A stretch of 15,844 nt of DNA from Bacteroidota bacterium (lineage in GTDB: Bacteria > Bacteroidota > Bacteroidia > Bacteroidales > Prolixibacteraceae): the NCBI GenBank assembly GCA_030706665.1, contig JAUZOB010000040.1:1-15844 (forward strand). The letters run 5' to 3'. The position numbers were made by a program, and so were the translations under genes. Positions 5,545 through 13,710 of this stretch are shown piece after piece. The notes beneath the pieces were generated by a model. The model ran no database searches, was not told where the DNA came from, and worked only from the letters and a program-made list of their open reading frames with translations. Position 1 is the stretch's first letter. Each line of letters opens with the position of its first letter.

Positions 5545-6480
5545 CTAGAAATAAAACGGACTGATTGAACGACAACTATAAACTCTTTCAATTACATCAG
5601 CAACTAAATCGGCGATTGATAAAATCTTGATTTTAGATGACTCATGCTGTAATGGGATCGAGTTGGTAAAGTACAATTCCGTAAGAGCTGATTTTTCGAT
5701 ACGTTCGTATGCAGGGCCGGATAATACTCCGTGGCTTGCAAAGGCGCGTACACTGCGGGCTCCTTTTTCCATCATCAAGTCAGCTGCTTTTGTTATGGTT
5801 CCGGCGGTATCGATCATGTCATCGATGATAATGACATTCTTATCCTTAACATCACCGATTAGTGTCATACTTCCAACAACATTAGCTTTGCTGCGTGCTT
5901 TGTGACAAATGACCATTTCTGTTTCAAGTAATTTGGCATATGTATTGGCACGTTTGGTTCCACCTACATCAGGAGATGCGATTACCAGATCATCCAATCC
6001 CATATTCCGGATAAATGGAATATAGATTGCAGAGGCATACAGATGATCGACAGGAACATTAAAGAATCCCTGAATTTGGTCTGCATGCAAATCCATTGTG
6101 ATTACTCGGTCAACGCCGGCTGCAGTAAGCATGTCGGCTACCAGTTTTGCTCCGATAGAAACTCTGGGTTTATCTTTCCTGTCTTGACGTGCAAAACCAA
6201 AATATGGGATTACAGCTACAATCTTGTAAGCTGAAGCTCTCTTGGCTGCATCAATCATCAGGAGAAGTTCCATGAGATTGTCTGTTGGAGGAGGAGTTGA
6301 CTGTACGATAAACACGTGTGATCCACGAACAGTCTCTTCGTAACAAGGTTCAAATTCACCATCACTGAATCTGGTGCAAGATGATTTTCCCTGTTCAATT
6401 CCCAGACTTTTGCATATTTCTTTAGCTAGGTACTGGGAGCTTTCGCACGAAAAGATCTTTAAGGGGGCTTTATTAGACAT
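5545..6480 (-). CDS. prs: Ribose-phosphate pyrophosphokinase (PRPP synthetase)
   Basis: The 311-residue class I enzyme makes 5-phosphoribosyl 1-diphosphate from ribose 5-phosphate and ATP. PRPP feeds purine, pyrimidine, NAD, histidine and tryptophan synthesis. Visible motifs are FSDGE near residue 38, the ATP-contact segment FGFARQDRK (94-102), the divalent-cation/substrate motif DLHADQIQGFF (130-140), SPDVGGTKRA near 169-178, and the PRPP-binding loop IDDMIDTAGT (219-228). The length is normal. It is upstream of the L25 operon in the same orientation, but a promoter between them suggests at least partly separate transcription. Confidence 0.97.
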   Translation of the reverse strand: MSNKAPLKIFSCESSQYLAKEICKSLGIEQGKSSCTRFSDGEFEPCYEETVRGSHVFIVQSTPPPTDNLMELLLMIDAAKRASAYKIVAVIPYFGFARQDRKDKPRVSIGAKLVADMLTAAGVDRVITMDLHADQIQGFFNVPVDHLYASAIYIPFIRNMGLDDLVIASPDVGGTKRANTYAKLLETEMVICHKARSKANVVGSMTLIGDVKDKNVIIIDDMIDTAGTITKAADLMMEKGARSVRAFASHGVLSGPAYERIEKSALTELYFTNSIPLQHESSKIKILSIADLVADVIERVYSCRSISPFYF

Positions 6481-6518
6481 TATCTTCTGCTTTTATAAAA
6501 TGTCATTTTTTAGTGTCG

Positions 6519-6526
6519 CAAAGGTA
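6519..6526 (-). promoter_or_regulatory. Candidate -7 promoter box for prs
   Basis: The minus strand reads TACCTTTG, a full TAnnTTTG match, 38 bp before the prs start codon. No -33 TTTG is obvious. Confidence 0.5.
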
Positions 6527-6657
6527 TAAAATTCTTTAGGAAATGGATTAATATTCCTAATACAAGTTACGCCTTTTACTTTATTATTCAAGGTTCTTGT
6601 TTTGTAAAACTATTGAATATCAATAAATAAATGTAAAATTATATTTTCCTCTTCTTT

Positions 6658-7254
6658 TTAAGGAAGATGATTATATTGTTCGATATAATTAAGAATTTCC
6701 TCTTTCCCTCGCTTGGAAACAGCGGAACTGATAAACATTGGCGGTAACTCTTCCCAGTAATTAAGCATTGTTTTTTTATAAACTGCTATGTTCTTTTCTA
6801 TCTGGGTTGTCCCGATTTTGTCTGTTTTCGTAAAAATCATCGAGAATGGAATTCCCTGATTTCCTAACCAAAGCATAAACTCCAAGTCGGGCATCTGAGG
6901 CTCAATTCGTGAGTCAATTAATACAAATACGCAGATTAGGTTTTCGCGGTAAAGAAGATATTTGTCGATGAACTTTTGCCATTTTTCACGTTGTGTTTTT
7001 GACACCTTTGCAAAACCATAGCCGGGTAAATCAACCAGATACCAGTTGTCGTCGATGATGAAATGATTGATGCACTGTGTCTTTCCGGGTTGAGATGAAG
7101 TCTTGGCAAGGCCTTTCTTATTGCATAGCATATTTATCAGCGAGGATTTGCCTACATTAGACCGGCCGATAAAGGCAAATTCCGGGATGTTGGGTTTCGG
7201 ACACTTGCTAATATCAGTGCTACTTATTACAAACCGGGCTGATTTTATCTCCAT
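6658..7254 (-). CDS. engB: Ribosome biogenesis GTPase EngB (YihA/YsxC)
   Basis: The 198-residue GTPase is needed for late assembly of the 50S subunit. All GTP-binding motifs are visible: G1 GRSNVGKSS (30-38), a G2 threonine in GKTQ (57-60), G3 DLPGYGFAKV (75-84), G4 TKTDK (142-146) and G5 SSA (176-178). The length is typical for the family, with no added domains. It follows mannose-6-phosphate isomerase on the same strand, with a hairpin in between, so it may be only partly coupled to it. No clear own promoter box was found in the 57-bp gap. Confidence 0.96.
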   Translation of the reverse strand: MEIKSARFVISSTDISKCPKPNIPEFAFIGRSNVGKSSLINMLCNKKGLAKTSSQPGKTQCINHFIIDDNWYLVDLPGYGFAKVSKTQREKWQKFIDKYLLYRENLICVFVLIDSRIEPQMPDLEFMLWLGNQGIPFSMIFTKTDKIGTTQIEKNIAVYKKTMLNYWEELPPMFISSAVSKRGKEEILNYIEQYNHLP

Positions 7255-7277
7255 ATTTTGATTTTTTTGATGAGAAA

Positions 7278-7303
7278 TAAGGCAGTTTATGCAAACTGCC
7301 TTA
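7278..7303 (-). terminator. Hairpin after the mannose-6-phosphate isomerase gene
   Basis: An 11-bp perfect stem, TAAGGCAGTTT (7278-7288) with AAACTGCCTTA (7293-7303) and a 4-nt loop, lies 8 bp past the isomerase stop and before engB. On the minus strand only a short T-rich stretch follows, so it may act as an attenuating terminator and not a full stop. Confidence 0.6.
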
Positions 7304-7311
7304 AGATTTAT

Positions 7312-8310
7312 TTATTGGATGTATACTTCGAGTAATTTGACTTCTTCCGTGACCGGGCTAAGCGTGAAATTTTCAAGACAGGCCGGTACTAAGATGGTCT
7401 CACCTTTTTGAACCTTCAATGTTTGTCCTGAGTTATAGCCAAGGATGTATTCTCCTTCAAGACAAATGTAAATGATGAAAGAATCGAGATCATTGTAATC
7501 TTTCTCAATTGATTTGCCAAGAGTTAAAAGGTTCGTTGTAAAATACTGACAAGTAACTAACTCTGAAGATTCGTTAGGGGCAGCAGTATATTTTGTGCGA
7601 TAATTATCGTGATAAGTAAAGTCGATTGCATCAAGAGCAAGTTCGGTATGAAGTTCGCGGGTTTCACCTTTATCGTCACGACGATTGTAGTCGTAGATAC
7701 GATAAGTCACATCCGATGTTTGCTGAATTTCAGCAATTAACAAACCTTTCCCGATTGCATGTACTCTTCCGGCAGGAATAAAGAAAACATCTCCTGCTTT
7801 CACCTCTTCTGAATTGAGTATCTCTTCAAGTGTGTTTTCCTCTAAGTGTTTCAGATAGACTTCTTTGTCGATTTGCTTGCTGAATCCGGAAATCAGTTTA
7901 GCTCCGGGGTCGGCTTGTAATACATACCACATTTCTGTCTTCCCAAAAGCATTGTGGCGTTCTTTGGAAAGTTCGTCACCGGGATGTACCTGAATCGAAA
8001 GATCGTCATTGGCATCGATAAATTTGATCAGCAATGGGAATTCTTCTCCGAAACGTTCATATACTTTATCACCAACGAGTTCTCCCATAAATACCTCAAT
8101 TAGATCCTGAAGATCATTACCGGCAAGATATCCATTGGTGATTTCAGATATATTTCCTTCCACTCCTGATAATTCCCAGCTCTCGCCGGCATTGGGCAGT
8201 GGTGCAAATTCTTTATTGAAACAAGTTTTTAATTTAGAGCCTCCCCAGATCTTATCTTTAAGTATCGGGCTAAATTTTAGTGGATAGAGTCCTTCTCTAA
8301 TTTCTTCCAT
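7312..8310 (-). CDS. manA: Mannose-6-phosphate isomerase, class I (cupin type)
   Basis: The 332-residue zinc enzyme interconverts mannose 6-phosphate and fructose 6-phosphate, linking mannose use and GDP-mannose supply to glycolysis. Motifs: DKIWGG (19-24), SIQVHPGDE (105-113) with metal ligands Q107 and H109, KTEMWYVL (124-131) with E126, and FFIPAGRVHAIGKG (176-189) with H184. IAEIQQTSDVTYRIYDY (192-208) follows. The length matches the short bacterial type, close to that of Bacillus ManA, and not the longer E. coli-like form. The Dabb gene ends 20 bp upstream, so the pair is likely co-transcribed. Confidence 0.93.
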   Translation of the reverse strand: MEEIREGLYPLKFSPILKDKIWGGSKLKTCFNKEFAPLPNAGESWELSGVEGNISEITNGYLAGNDLQDLIEVFMGELVGDKVYERFGEEFPLLIKFIDANDDLSIQVHPGDELSKERHNAFGKTEMWYVLQADPGAKLISGFSKQIDKEVYLKHLEENTLEEILNSEEVKAGDVFFIPAGRVHAIGKGLLIAEIQQTSDVTYRIYDYNRRDDKGETRELHTELALDAIDFTYHDNYRTKYTAAPNESSELVTCQYFTTNLLTLGKSIEKDYNDLDSFIIYICLEGEYILGYNSGQTLKVQKGETILVPACLENFTLSPVTEEVKLLEVYIQ

Positions 8311-8330
8311 GGTTTGAGCAGATTAAGGAA

Positions 8331-8633
8331 TTAGAATGTGTAATCAACGCACGCTCTTTGTACAAGAACGCTTTTTATATATTTTGAAACTTCCTGATGA
8401 TCAGGATGCACCTGATAGGCATTCATATCATCTACCGTGTCGAAGTGAGTCGTCAGGCAGATGTCATAATTTGCTGAGTCAAGTTCAAAATTGAGCCCTA
8501 CTTCAATAAATCGCAGAACTTCAACTTTCTGAATCAGTGCTTCAAGTCCGTTCTTAATTTCCTTTAGGACTTCGGCTTTTTCATGTAGAGATTCAAACTC
8601 TTTTAATTTGAATAGGACAATGTGCTTAATCAT
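8331..8633 (-). CDS. Dabb (stress-responsive alpha/beta barrel) family protein
   Basis: The 100-residue protein begins MIKHIVLFKLKEF and contains FIEVGLNFELDSANYDIC, THFDTVDDMNAYQVHPDHQE and a C-terminal ending VLVQRACVDYTF. This is the standard single-domain Dabb layout: a ferredoxin-like alpha+beta fold that forms a dimeric barrel. The conserved H near the N-terminus (KHIVLFKL) and the YQVHPDHQ segment are characteristic. Biochemical roles in the family are mostly unknown, so no activity is proposed. It is the first gene before manA. A near-consensus promoter box (TACCTTCG, one mismatch) is at 8674-8681 on the same strand. Confidence 0.88.
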   Translation of the reverse strand: MIKHIVLFKLKEFESLHEKAEVLKEIKNGLEALIQKVEVLRFIEVGLNFELDSANYDICLTTHFDTVDDMNAYQVHPDHQEVSKYIKSVLVQRACVDYTF

Positions 8634-8803
8634 AATCGTATCGGTTAATACTTCAAGAATTTATTTCGTGCTGCGAAGGTACAATTTTAGATTTTCATAT
8701 CTTCTATTTTATGCCAGACTACTGTTTATTCAGAATGAAAACTTTAAATTTACAGCTATATTCATCTTATTTTAAAAGTTACAGGTATTAAACTAATTCT
8801 GCA

Positions 8804-9526
8804 ATGCTTGATAATCTGAATCCGGAAGATGTTTTGTTCATCGATATTGAAACTGCCCCTCAGTATTCTTCTTTCGAAAAGGTGCCCGAAAAGTTTCAAA
8901 TCCTTTGGGAGAAGAGATCCTCTCATTTTAGAAATGAAGATCAGGAGGCCGGTGAGGTTTATGATCGCGCCGGCATTTATGCTGAGTTTGGTCGTATTGT
9001 TTGTATTTCTGCAGGTTTTATCGTGCAGAAAATGGGGGAACGGCTTTTTAGGGTAAAATCTTTCTATAGCGAAGATGAAAAATCATTACTCATTGAATTC
9101 AATGATATGCTTGACCGGATAACTTCAACCGGACGGAAACGATTATGTGCTCATAACGGTCTTGAATTTGATTACCCATACATCGCCCGGCGTTCCTTAA
9201 TTAACGGATTGAAAATTCCCAAAATACTTGACATTGGCGGAATGAAGCCCTGGGATGTAAAAGATTTTCTTTTGGACACAATGAACCTTTGGAAGTTCGG
9301 AGATTATAAAACATATACATCTCTTGAGCTGCTTTGTGCTGTCTTTAATATTCCTACCCCAAAAGATGATATTGACGGGAGTCAGGTCGCTTCGGTTTTC
9401 TGGAAGGAAAACGATTTGGATCGGATTGCCCGGTATTGTGAAAAAGATGTTTTAGCAACAGCTCAATTGTTGATGCGGTACAAAGGAGAACCGCTTATTG
9501 ATCAGGATAAATTTGAATCAGTTTAA
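8804..9526 (+). CDS. Predicted DEDDy 3'-5' exonuclease (PolB-type exonuclease domain)
   Basis: The 240-residue protein resembles the stand-alone exonuclease domains related to family B DNA polymerase proofreading domains, common in Bacteroidota. The DEDDy residues can be assigned: D14 and E16 in LFIDIETAP (Exo I), D123 in HNGLEFDYPYIARR (Exo II), and Y211 with D215 in RYCEKDVLAT (Exo III). All acids needed for two-metal catalysis are present, so activity is likely. Whether it acts on DNA or RNA, and in which pathway, is unknown. It is transcribed alone, divergent from the Dabb gene and convergent with smpB (21 bp between the stops). Confidence 0.85.
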   Translation: MLDNLNPEDVLFIDIETAPQYSSFEKVPEKFQILWEKRSSHFRNEDQEAGEVYDRAGIYAEFGRIVCISAGFIVQKMGERLFRVKSFYSEDEKSLLIEFNDMLDRITSTGRKRLCAHNGLEFDYPYIARRSLINGLKIPKILDIGGMKPWDVKDFLLDTMNLWKFGDYKTYTSLELLCAVFNIPTPKDDIDGSQVASVFWKENDLDRIARYCEKDVLATAQLLMRYKGEPLIDQDKFESV

Positions 9527-9547
9527 GGTGTTTCTGCAGACAATGCA

Positions 9548-10006
9548 TTAATGTTTCATTGAACGGTCAATCTCGCGACGGGCATCTTTTTTCTTGAGGT
9601 CTTCTCTTTTATCATAGGTCTTTTTACCACGGGCCAGTGAAATCTCAAGTTTGGCAAGACCGCGTTCATTAATAAACAGGCAGACAGGAACAATAGTCAG
9701 TCCTGTTTCTTTAACTTTGCGTTCAAGTTTGAAGATCTCCCTCGAAGTCAGCAATAGTTTGCGTTCTCGTCGGGCGTCGTGATTGTTGCAGGTTCCGTAA
9801 ATATATTCTGTGATATTCATATTTTTAATGAATACCTCATGATTGTAGATATGGCAATAGGCTTCAGTGAGTCCGGCTTTTCCCATTCGGATGGATTTTA
9901 TTTCCGTTCCAAGAAGCTGAATGCCTGCTACAACTCTTTCAAGAAGTTCGTATTCAAACGTCGCTCTTTTATTTTTGATTCGTATGTCCTGAGCTTTATG
10001 AGTCAT
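9548..10006 (-). CDS. smpB: SsrA-binding protein SmpB
   Basis: The 152-residue protein carries tmRNA into stalled ribosomes during trans-translation. I start it at the ATG complementary to 10004-10006 (MTHKAQDIRIKNKRATFEYE), not at an in-frame TTG four codons upstream. Family signatures include ELLERVVAGIQLLGTEIKSI (OB-fold start), GKAGLTEAYCHIYNHEVFI, HDARRERKLLL and SLARGKKTYDKREDLKKKDA. The last is the basic C-terminal tail that enters the mRNA channel; it continues through RREIDRSMKH. The length is typical. It is divergent from miaA across a 93-bp gap and has its own promoter box. Confidence 0.97.
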   Translation of the reverse strand: MTHKAQDIRIKNKRATFEYELLERVVAGIQLLGTEIKSIRMGKAGLTEAYCHIYNHEVFIKNMNITEYIYGTCNNHDARRERKLLLTSREIFKLERKVKETGLTIVPVCLFINERGLAKLEISLARGKKTYDKREDLKKKDARREIDRSMKH

Positions 10007-10040
10007 CTTTTTTTGCAATTTTGTCTGAGCAGATTTTTTA

Positions 10041-10048
10041 CAAAAATA
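10041..10048 (-). promoter_or_regulatory. Candidate -7 promoter box for smpB
   Basis: The minus strand reads TATTTTTG, a full TAnnTTTG match, 34 bp before the smpB ATG. On the opposite strand of the same gap a one-mismatch box (TACTTTAG near 10070) could serve miaA. Confidence 0.45.
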
Positions 10049-10099
10049 ATGAATTTAAGAGAAGCCTTTATACTTTAGAGCCTTCATTCAATATTTAAT

Positions 10100-11035
10100 A
10101 TGACGACAATAACAAATAGCCCGTATAATCTGGTTGCAATTTTGGGTCCTACTGCTACCGGGAAGACTTCTGTCGCAACAAGCCTGGCTGCTGAAATTGA
10201 TGGGGAAATTATCTCTGCCGATTCGCGGCAGGTATACCGGGGCATGGATCTGGGTACAGGAAAGGACCTTGAAGATTACACTGTTGGCGGGAAAAAAATC
10301 CCATATCATCTGATTGATATTGTAGATGCCGGATATCAATATAATGTCTTTGAGTATCAATCTGACTTTTTTAAAGCTTTCGAAGATATCCGCTGTAGAG
10401 ACAAATTTCCGATTATGTGTGGAGGAAGCGGAATGTATCTCGAATCGGTATTGAGAGGTTATCGTCTGATTCAGGTTCCTCCCGATGAAAAGCTTCGGGA
10501 AGAGCTTAGCGGAAAATCGCTGGAGGAGTTGACCCGATTGCTCCTTTCCTATAAATCGAAACTGCATAATGTCACTGATATCGTGAATACCAAACGGGCA
10601 ATCAGGGCTATTGAGATCGAAGAGTACTACGTGAATCATCCGACAGAAGAGACAACTGCAACGAATGTGTCGGGATTAATTATTGGGATTAACTTTGATC
10701 GTGATACGCGTCGGAAACGAATTACCGAACGTTTAAAACAGCGTCTGGATTCAGGGATGATTGAAGAGGTCGGGCAATTACTCGCTTCCGGTATAACTCC
10801 CGAAGCTTTGATTTATTATGGTTTGGAATATAAATACCTGACTTTATACCTGCAAAAGCAATTAAGCTACGATGAGATGTTCGGGAAATTAAATATTGCA
10901 ATTCATCAGTTTGCCAAGCGTCAGATGACCTGGTTCAGGGGAATGGAACGCAGAGGTTTCACAATTCATTGGCTTGACGGATTCCTTCCGATGAACGAAA
11001 AGATTGAAAGAATAAAAAGTTTGCTTCTTGAATAA
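10100..11035 (+). CDS. miaA: tRNA dimethylallyltransferase (MiaA family)
   Basis: The 311-residue enzyme transfers a dimethylallyl group from DMAPP to the N6 of A37 in tRNAs that read codons starting with U. Motifs: P-loop GPTATGKT (16-23), ADSRQVYRGMDLGTGKD (40-56) with the substrate aspartate D41, a CGGSGMYLESVLRGY segment (107-121), and C-terminal LNIAIHQFAKRQMTWFRGM. The segment after the P-loop region (GTGKDLEDYTVGGKKIPYHL) differs from the usual GTAKP...HHLID pattern. It matches the divergent MiaA type that, as I recall, occurs beside a canonical paralog in many Bacteroidota. Substrate tRNAs may therefore differ, which is inference. It ends about 40 bp before a strong hairpin. Confidence 0.93.
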   Translation: MTTITNSPYNLVAILGPTATGKTSVATSLAAEIDGEIISADSRQVYRGMDLGTGKDLEDYTVGGKKIPYHLIDIVDAGYQYNVFEYQSDFFKAFEDIRCRDKFPIMCGGSGMYLESVLRGYRLIQVPPDEKLREELSGKSLEELTRLLLSYKSKLHNVTDIVNTKRAIRAIEIEEYYVNHPTEETTATNVSGLIIGINFDRDTRRKRITERLKQRLDSGMIEEVGQLLASGITPEALIYYGLEYKYLTLYLQKQLSYDEMFGKLNIAIHQFAKRQMTWFRGMERRGFTIHWLDGFLPMNEKIERIKSLLLE

Positions 11036-11074
11036 TGAAATGGCAATGTTACTTCTGCTGAAGTATTACGACAT

Positions 11075-11123
11075 TAATGAAAGAATCCCGGGAATATTGC
11101 TTATTCCCGGGATTCTTTCATTA
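11075..11123. terminator. Bidirectional terminator between miaA and the thioesterase
   Basis: A perfect 22-bp inverted repeat (arms 11075-11096 and 11102-11123) encloses a 5-nt loop TTGCT. The core is GAATCCCGGGAATA and its complement. It lies 39 bp after the miaA stop and 107 bp after the thioesterase stop on the other strand, the position expected for a shared terminator of convergent genes. The rest of the 195-bp gap holds nothing I recognise. Confidence 0.85.
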
Positions 11124-11230
11124 TATGACTGTTTGTTGACCAACCCATAGAAAAATATCCCCATCAGCGAAGGTAATTCTGAATTACCTGGTAATTTGAG
11201 ACACATCTGAATCTTCGGAATGGGGTGGTT

Positions 11231-11986
11231 CTATTCTTCATCTTTCCAAAGGATACGCGTTCTCACGAACTCTTGGGTATCACTTCTAACGGTTGCATAA
11301 TAAGATAGGGGGAATGATAGTTGGCGCTCTACTTTCATTTGGTCTCCCGGACGTGCCTCCTTCATGAAATTGATCTCAAATTCTTTGACTTCATGAGTAT
11401 TTAAAAAATCAAAATCATAGCTGTCAATGATGCGACGAATGTAACGTGTGTTATTGACATGTTGGTTAACGTCAAGGTCGGAATACTGAACAGGAAGAGC
11501 TTCGCTTATAAAATCAGGAGAGAAATCCGGAAGTTTTTCAAGCTGAATATCCATTACCTTTTGATCAAAATAGGGAAAATTCCAATTAAGGTTAGTGATC
11601 CTTTGTAATCTTCGGGTTTGAGCATCTATGATTAACCATAAACTGGTTGCGGTAATAATTTCTTCACCTTTTGCGTCCAGCAGACTGAATTCTCTGCGGG
11701 CAAATGCTCCATCCGGACCGATTGACCACGTCTTTAATGTACATTGCTCTCGCCAAAGAGGCCAGCGTTTTACTTTTATCATTAATCTTGAGAGTACCCA
11801 AAAAAGGTTCATTTTTAGAAGGTCATCAAACCCGATGTGGCATGATGCTGAGTGAGCCCACGCGATCTCCTGCAATAAATCACATAAGCCAGGTAAGGTA
11901 AGCCTTGAGTTTTTATCGATCTGATAAGAATGGATGAACAAATCTTCTTCGAAGATTGTCTTTATGTCGATTGATCTAAAAGTCAT
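11231..11986 (-). CDS. Acyl-[acyl-carrier-protein] thioesterase (FatA/FatB family)
   Basis: The 251-residue double hot-dog protein hydrolyses acyl-ACP to release free fatty acids in the cytoplasm, ending or branching fatty-acid synthesis. The N-terminal hot-dog spans about 5-135 (IHSYQIDKNSRLTLPGL, WVLSRLMIKVKRWPLW, SIGPDGAFARREFSL). The C-terminal hot-dog spans about 160-248 and carries SDLDVNQHVNNTRYIRRI (169-186). By alignment to plant FatB, D172, N174 and H176 with E210 form the catalytic set. The length is typical for bacterial members. It is divergent from map across 100 bp and convergent with miaA. Chain-length preference cannot be read from the sequence. Confidence 0.92.
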   Translation of the reverse strand: MTFRSIDIKTIFEEDLFIHSYQIDKNSRLTLPGLCDLLQEIAWAHSASCHIGFDDLLKMNLFWVLSRLMIKVKRWPLWREQCTLKTWSIGPDGAFARREFSLLDAKGEEIITATSLWLIIDAQTRRLQRITNLNWNFPYFDQKVMDIQLEKLPDFSPDFISEALPVQYSDLDVNQHVNNTRYIRRIIDSYDFDFLNTHEVKEFEINFMKEARPGDQMKVERQLSFPLSYYATVRSDTQEFVRTRILWKDEE

Positions 11987-12086
11987 ATGCTATATGAAAT
12001 TAATATTTCCAGATTCGAAAATAAACTTTATGATTTTGAAAACAGTACTCTTTTAACCAATTTTGTAGAAAATTTCACACAAAGTA

Positions 12087-12860
12087 ATGAGTATACCAAT
12101 CATGACTCCCGAACAAATCGATGGGATCCGAAAAAGTTCAAAGCTGGCCGGAGAATCGCTGATCTATATAAATCAATTTGTGAAAGAAGGAGTAAACACA
12201 GCTTATCTTGATCGTAAGATTGAAGAATTTATTCGTGATAACGGGGCTATTCCTGCAACTTTGGGGTATAATGGTTATCCTAAATCCTGTTGTATATCCT
12301 TGAATGAGGTAATTTGTCACGGAATTCCTTCTGAAAATACAATCCTTCGCCCAGGTGATATTTTGAATATTGATGTGACCACGATTCTAAACGGATATTT
12401 CGGGGATACCAGTAAAATGTATTGGGTTGGTGAGATTTCGGCAGAAGCCCGCTCATTGATCGAAACAACCAAACATTGTATGAACCTGGGAATCCAGCAG
12501 GTAAAGCCGCAAAATCAATTTGGAAATATCGGTTTTGTCATCAATCGGTATGCCCGAACAAAAGGATTCAGTGTGGTGTATGAATTTTGCGGACATGGCA
12601 TAGGTGTAAAATTTCATGAAGAACCTCAGGTTGATCATGTGGCTCGTGCAAATTCAGGTCCACGCATGAAAGAAGGGATGGTTTTTACAATTGAACCAAT
12701 GCTGAATGCAGGGCATGCCCGTTGCAAGATTGATAAACATGACGGATGGACTGCGCGTACCATTGATGGAAGGCTTTCTGCCCAATACGAACATACCATT
12801 GTTGTTACTTCTACAGGTTATGAAGTGCTTACGGATGTTGAAGGTGAGTATCCGTTGTAG
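12087..12860 (+). CDS. map: Type I methionine aminopeptidase
   Basis: The 257-residue metalloenzyme removes the initiator methionine from nascent proteins. The pita-bread active site is complete: H78 (NEVICHGIP), D96 (ILNIDVTT), D107 (YFGDTSK), H170 (FCGHGIGVKFHE, with H177), E203 (TIEPML) and E235 (QYEHTIV). I start at ATG 12087 (MSIPIMTPEQIDGIRKSSKL), which leaves the usual short N-terminus. In many bacteria map sits in a ribosomal-protein/secY cluster; this stand-alone copy could be a second isoform, but that cannot be judged from the window. It ends 52 bp before a strong hairpin. Confidence 0.95.
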   Translation: MSIPIMTPEQIDGIRKSSKLAGESLIYINQFVKEGVNTAYLDRKIEEFIRDNGAIPATLGYNGYPKSCCISLNEVICHGIPSENTILRPGDILNIDVTTILNGYFGDTSKMYWVGEISAEARSLIETTKHCMNLGIQQVKPQNQFGNIGFVINRYARTKGFSVVYEFCGHGIGVKFHEEPQVDHVARANSGPRMKEGMVFTIEPMLNAGHARCKIDKHDGWTARTIDGRLSAQYEHTIVVTSTGYEVLTDVEGEYPL

Positions 12861-12912
12861 TCCATTTATGAAACGAAGGCGTTTATAACGTGTATAGATT
12901 CAGTAATGGCTG

Positions 12913-12954
12913 AAACCGAAGAACCCTTTCTTTTGAGAAAGGGTTCTTCGGTTT
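12913..12954. terminator. Terminator between map and the nicotinamidase-like gene
   Basis: A perfect 19-bp stem (12913-12931 with 12936-12954) has a TTTG loop. The plus-strand side ends in a T-run, so it is best placed for map; the A-run at the other end allows it to work for the convergent gene too. Confidence 0.88.
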
Positions 12955-12995
12955 TTCAAAATCATATGAATTTCATGTCAATTAAGCCGGCACGA

Positions 12996-13637
12996 TTATA
13001 ACATATTCAGATTCAGAACATCCTGCGTTTTAATCCTTTTTACTCCTATTTTATCCCAATTATCGAACGGTAATGGAAGGTTTGGCAATTCTTTTATAGC
13101 ATCTTCAACTACGAACACTTTATAGCCTCGTTGAACTAACCCTGTTACTGCTTTATCTACGCAGACATTTGTTGTAACACCATAAACATAAATAGCTTCC
13201 GGCATCAACAAATTCATAAGTATTTTTTGTGTATTCGAATTTCCTTTGAATACATCGAAATCGTCTTTGAAAATAACAAGGTTTCTGTCACGTATCGGAT
13301 CGTCATAAGCTTTAAGAATCGTATACTCTTTATCCCATTTAAAGATGACAGGTTGGTTCGGATTGGTTTCGGGTATAAACAAGGAACCGGGAGAACCGGC
13401 CATGCAGTGTTGCGGAAAAGAGTCAATAAAATTAGGAGCAGAAGAGAGTTCTGCTGAATTGATATAGTGATAATCAGCGGTGTTGACAACCCGTATAAAA
13501 TGCTTTTTGGCAAATTGGGTTAGTTTCTCCAAATTGGGCTTGATCGTCTCTGCTCCGGGAACGTACAATTTACCATCTGGCTCCATAAAATCAACCTGTG
13601 TGTCGACATTCCAAAAAATTGTTTTCTCTTTATTCAT
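12996..13637 (-). CDS. Isochorismatase-superfamily cysteine hydrolase, nicotinamidase-like
   Basis: The 213-residue protein probably hydrolyses an amide such as nicotinamide. The catalytic triad can be assigned as D12 (NVDTQVDF), K124 (VIFKDDFDVF) and C159 (GVTTNVCVDKAV, preceded by the family's cis-peptide segment). The nicotinamidase metal site also seems present: D55 and H57 in TADYHY and H77 in FPQHCMAG, matching the D-x-H ... H pattern of PncA. This favours nicotinamidase over isochorismatase, which lacks that site. PncA would deamidate nicotinamide to nicotinate for NAD salvage. However, overall similarity to classic PncA appears moderate, so I withhold the symbol. A palindrome lies about 70-110 bp upstream of the start. 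Confidence 0.8.
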   Translation of the reverse strand: MNKEKTIFWNVDTQVDFMEPDGKLYVPGAETIKPNLEKLTQFAKKHFIRVVNTADYHYINSAELSSAPNFIDSFPQHCMAGSPGSLFIPETNPNQPVIFKWDKEYTILKAYDDPIRDRNLVIFKDDFDVFKGNSNTQKILMNLLMPEAIYVYGVTTNVCVDKAVTGLVQRGYKVFVVEDAIKELPNLPLPFDNWDKIGVKRIKTQDVLNLNML

Positions 13638-13710
13638 ATTCCTACTTATTATTCCAGATATTCAAATTTGCTTGCCCAAAGAAATGTAATAAAGCTTTTT
13701 ATAAAATTGG

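Noticed and set aside
11987..12211. Plus-strand frame of 74 codons starting just before map
   Set aside because: It overlaps the start of map in another frame and has no recognisable motif, whereas map is complete and well supported.
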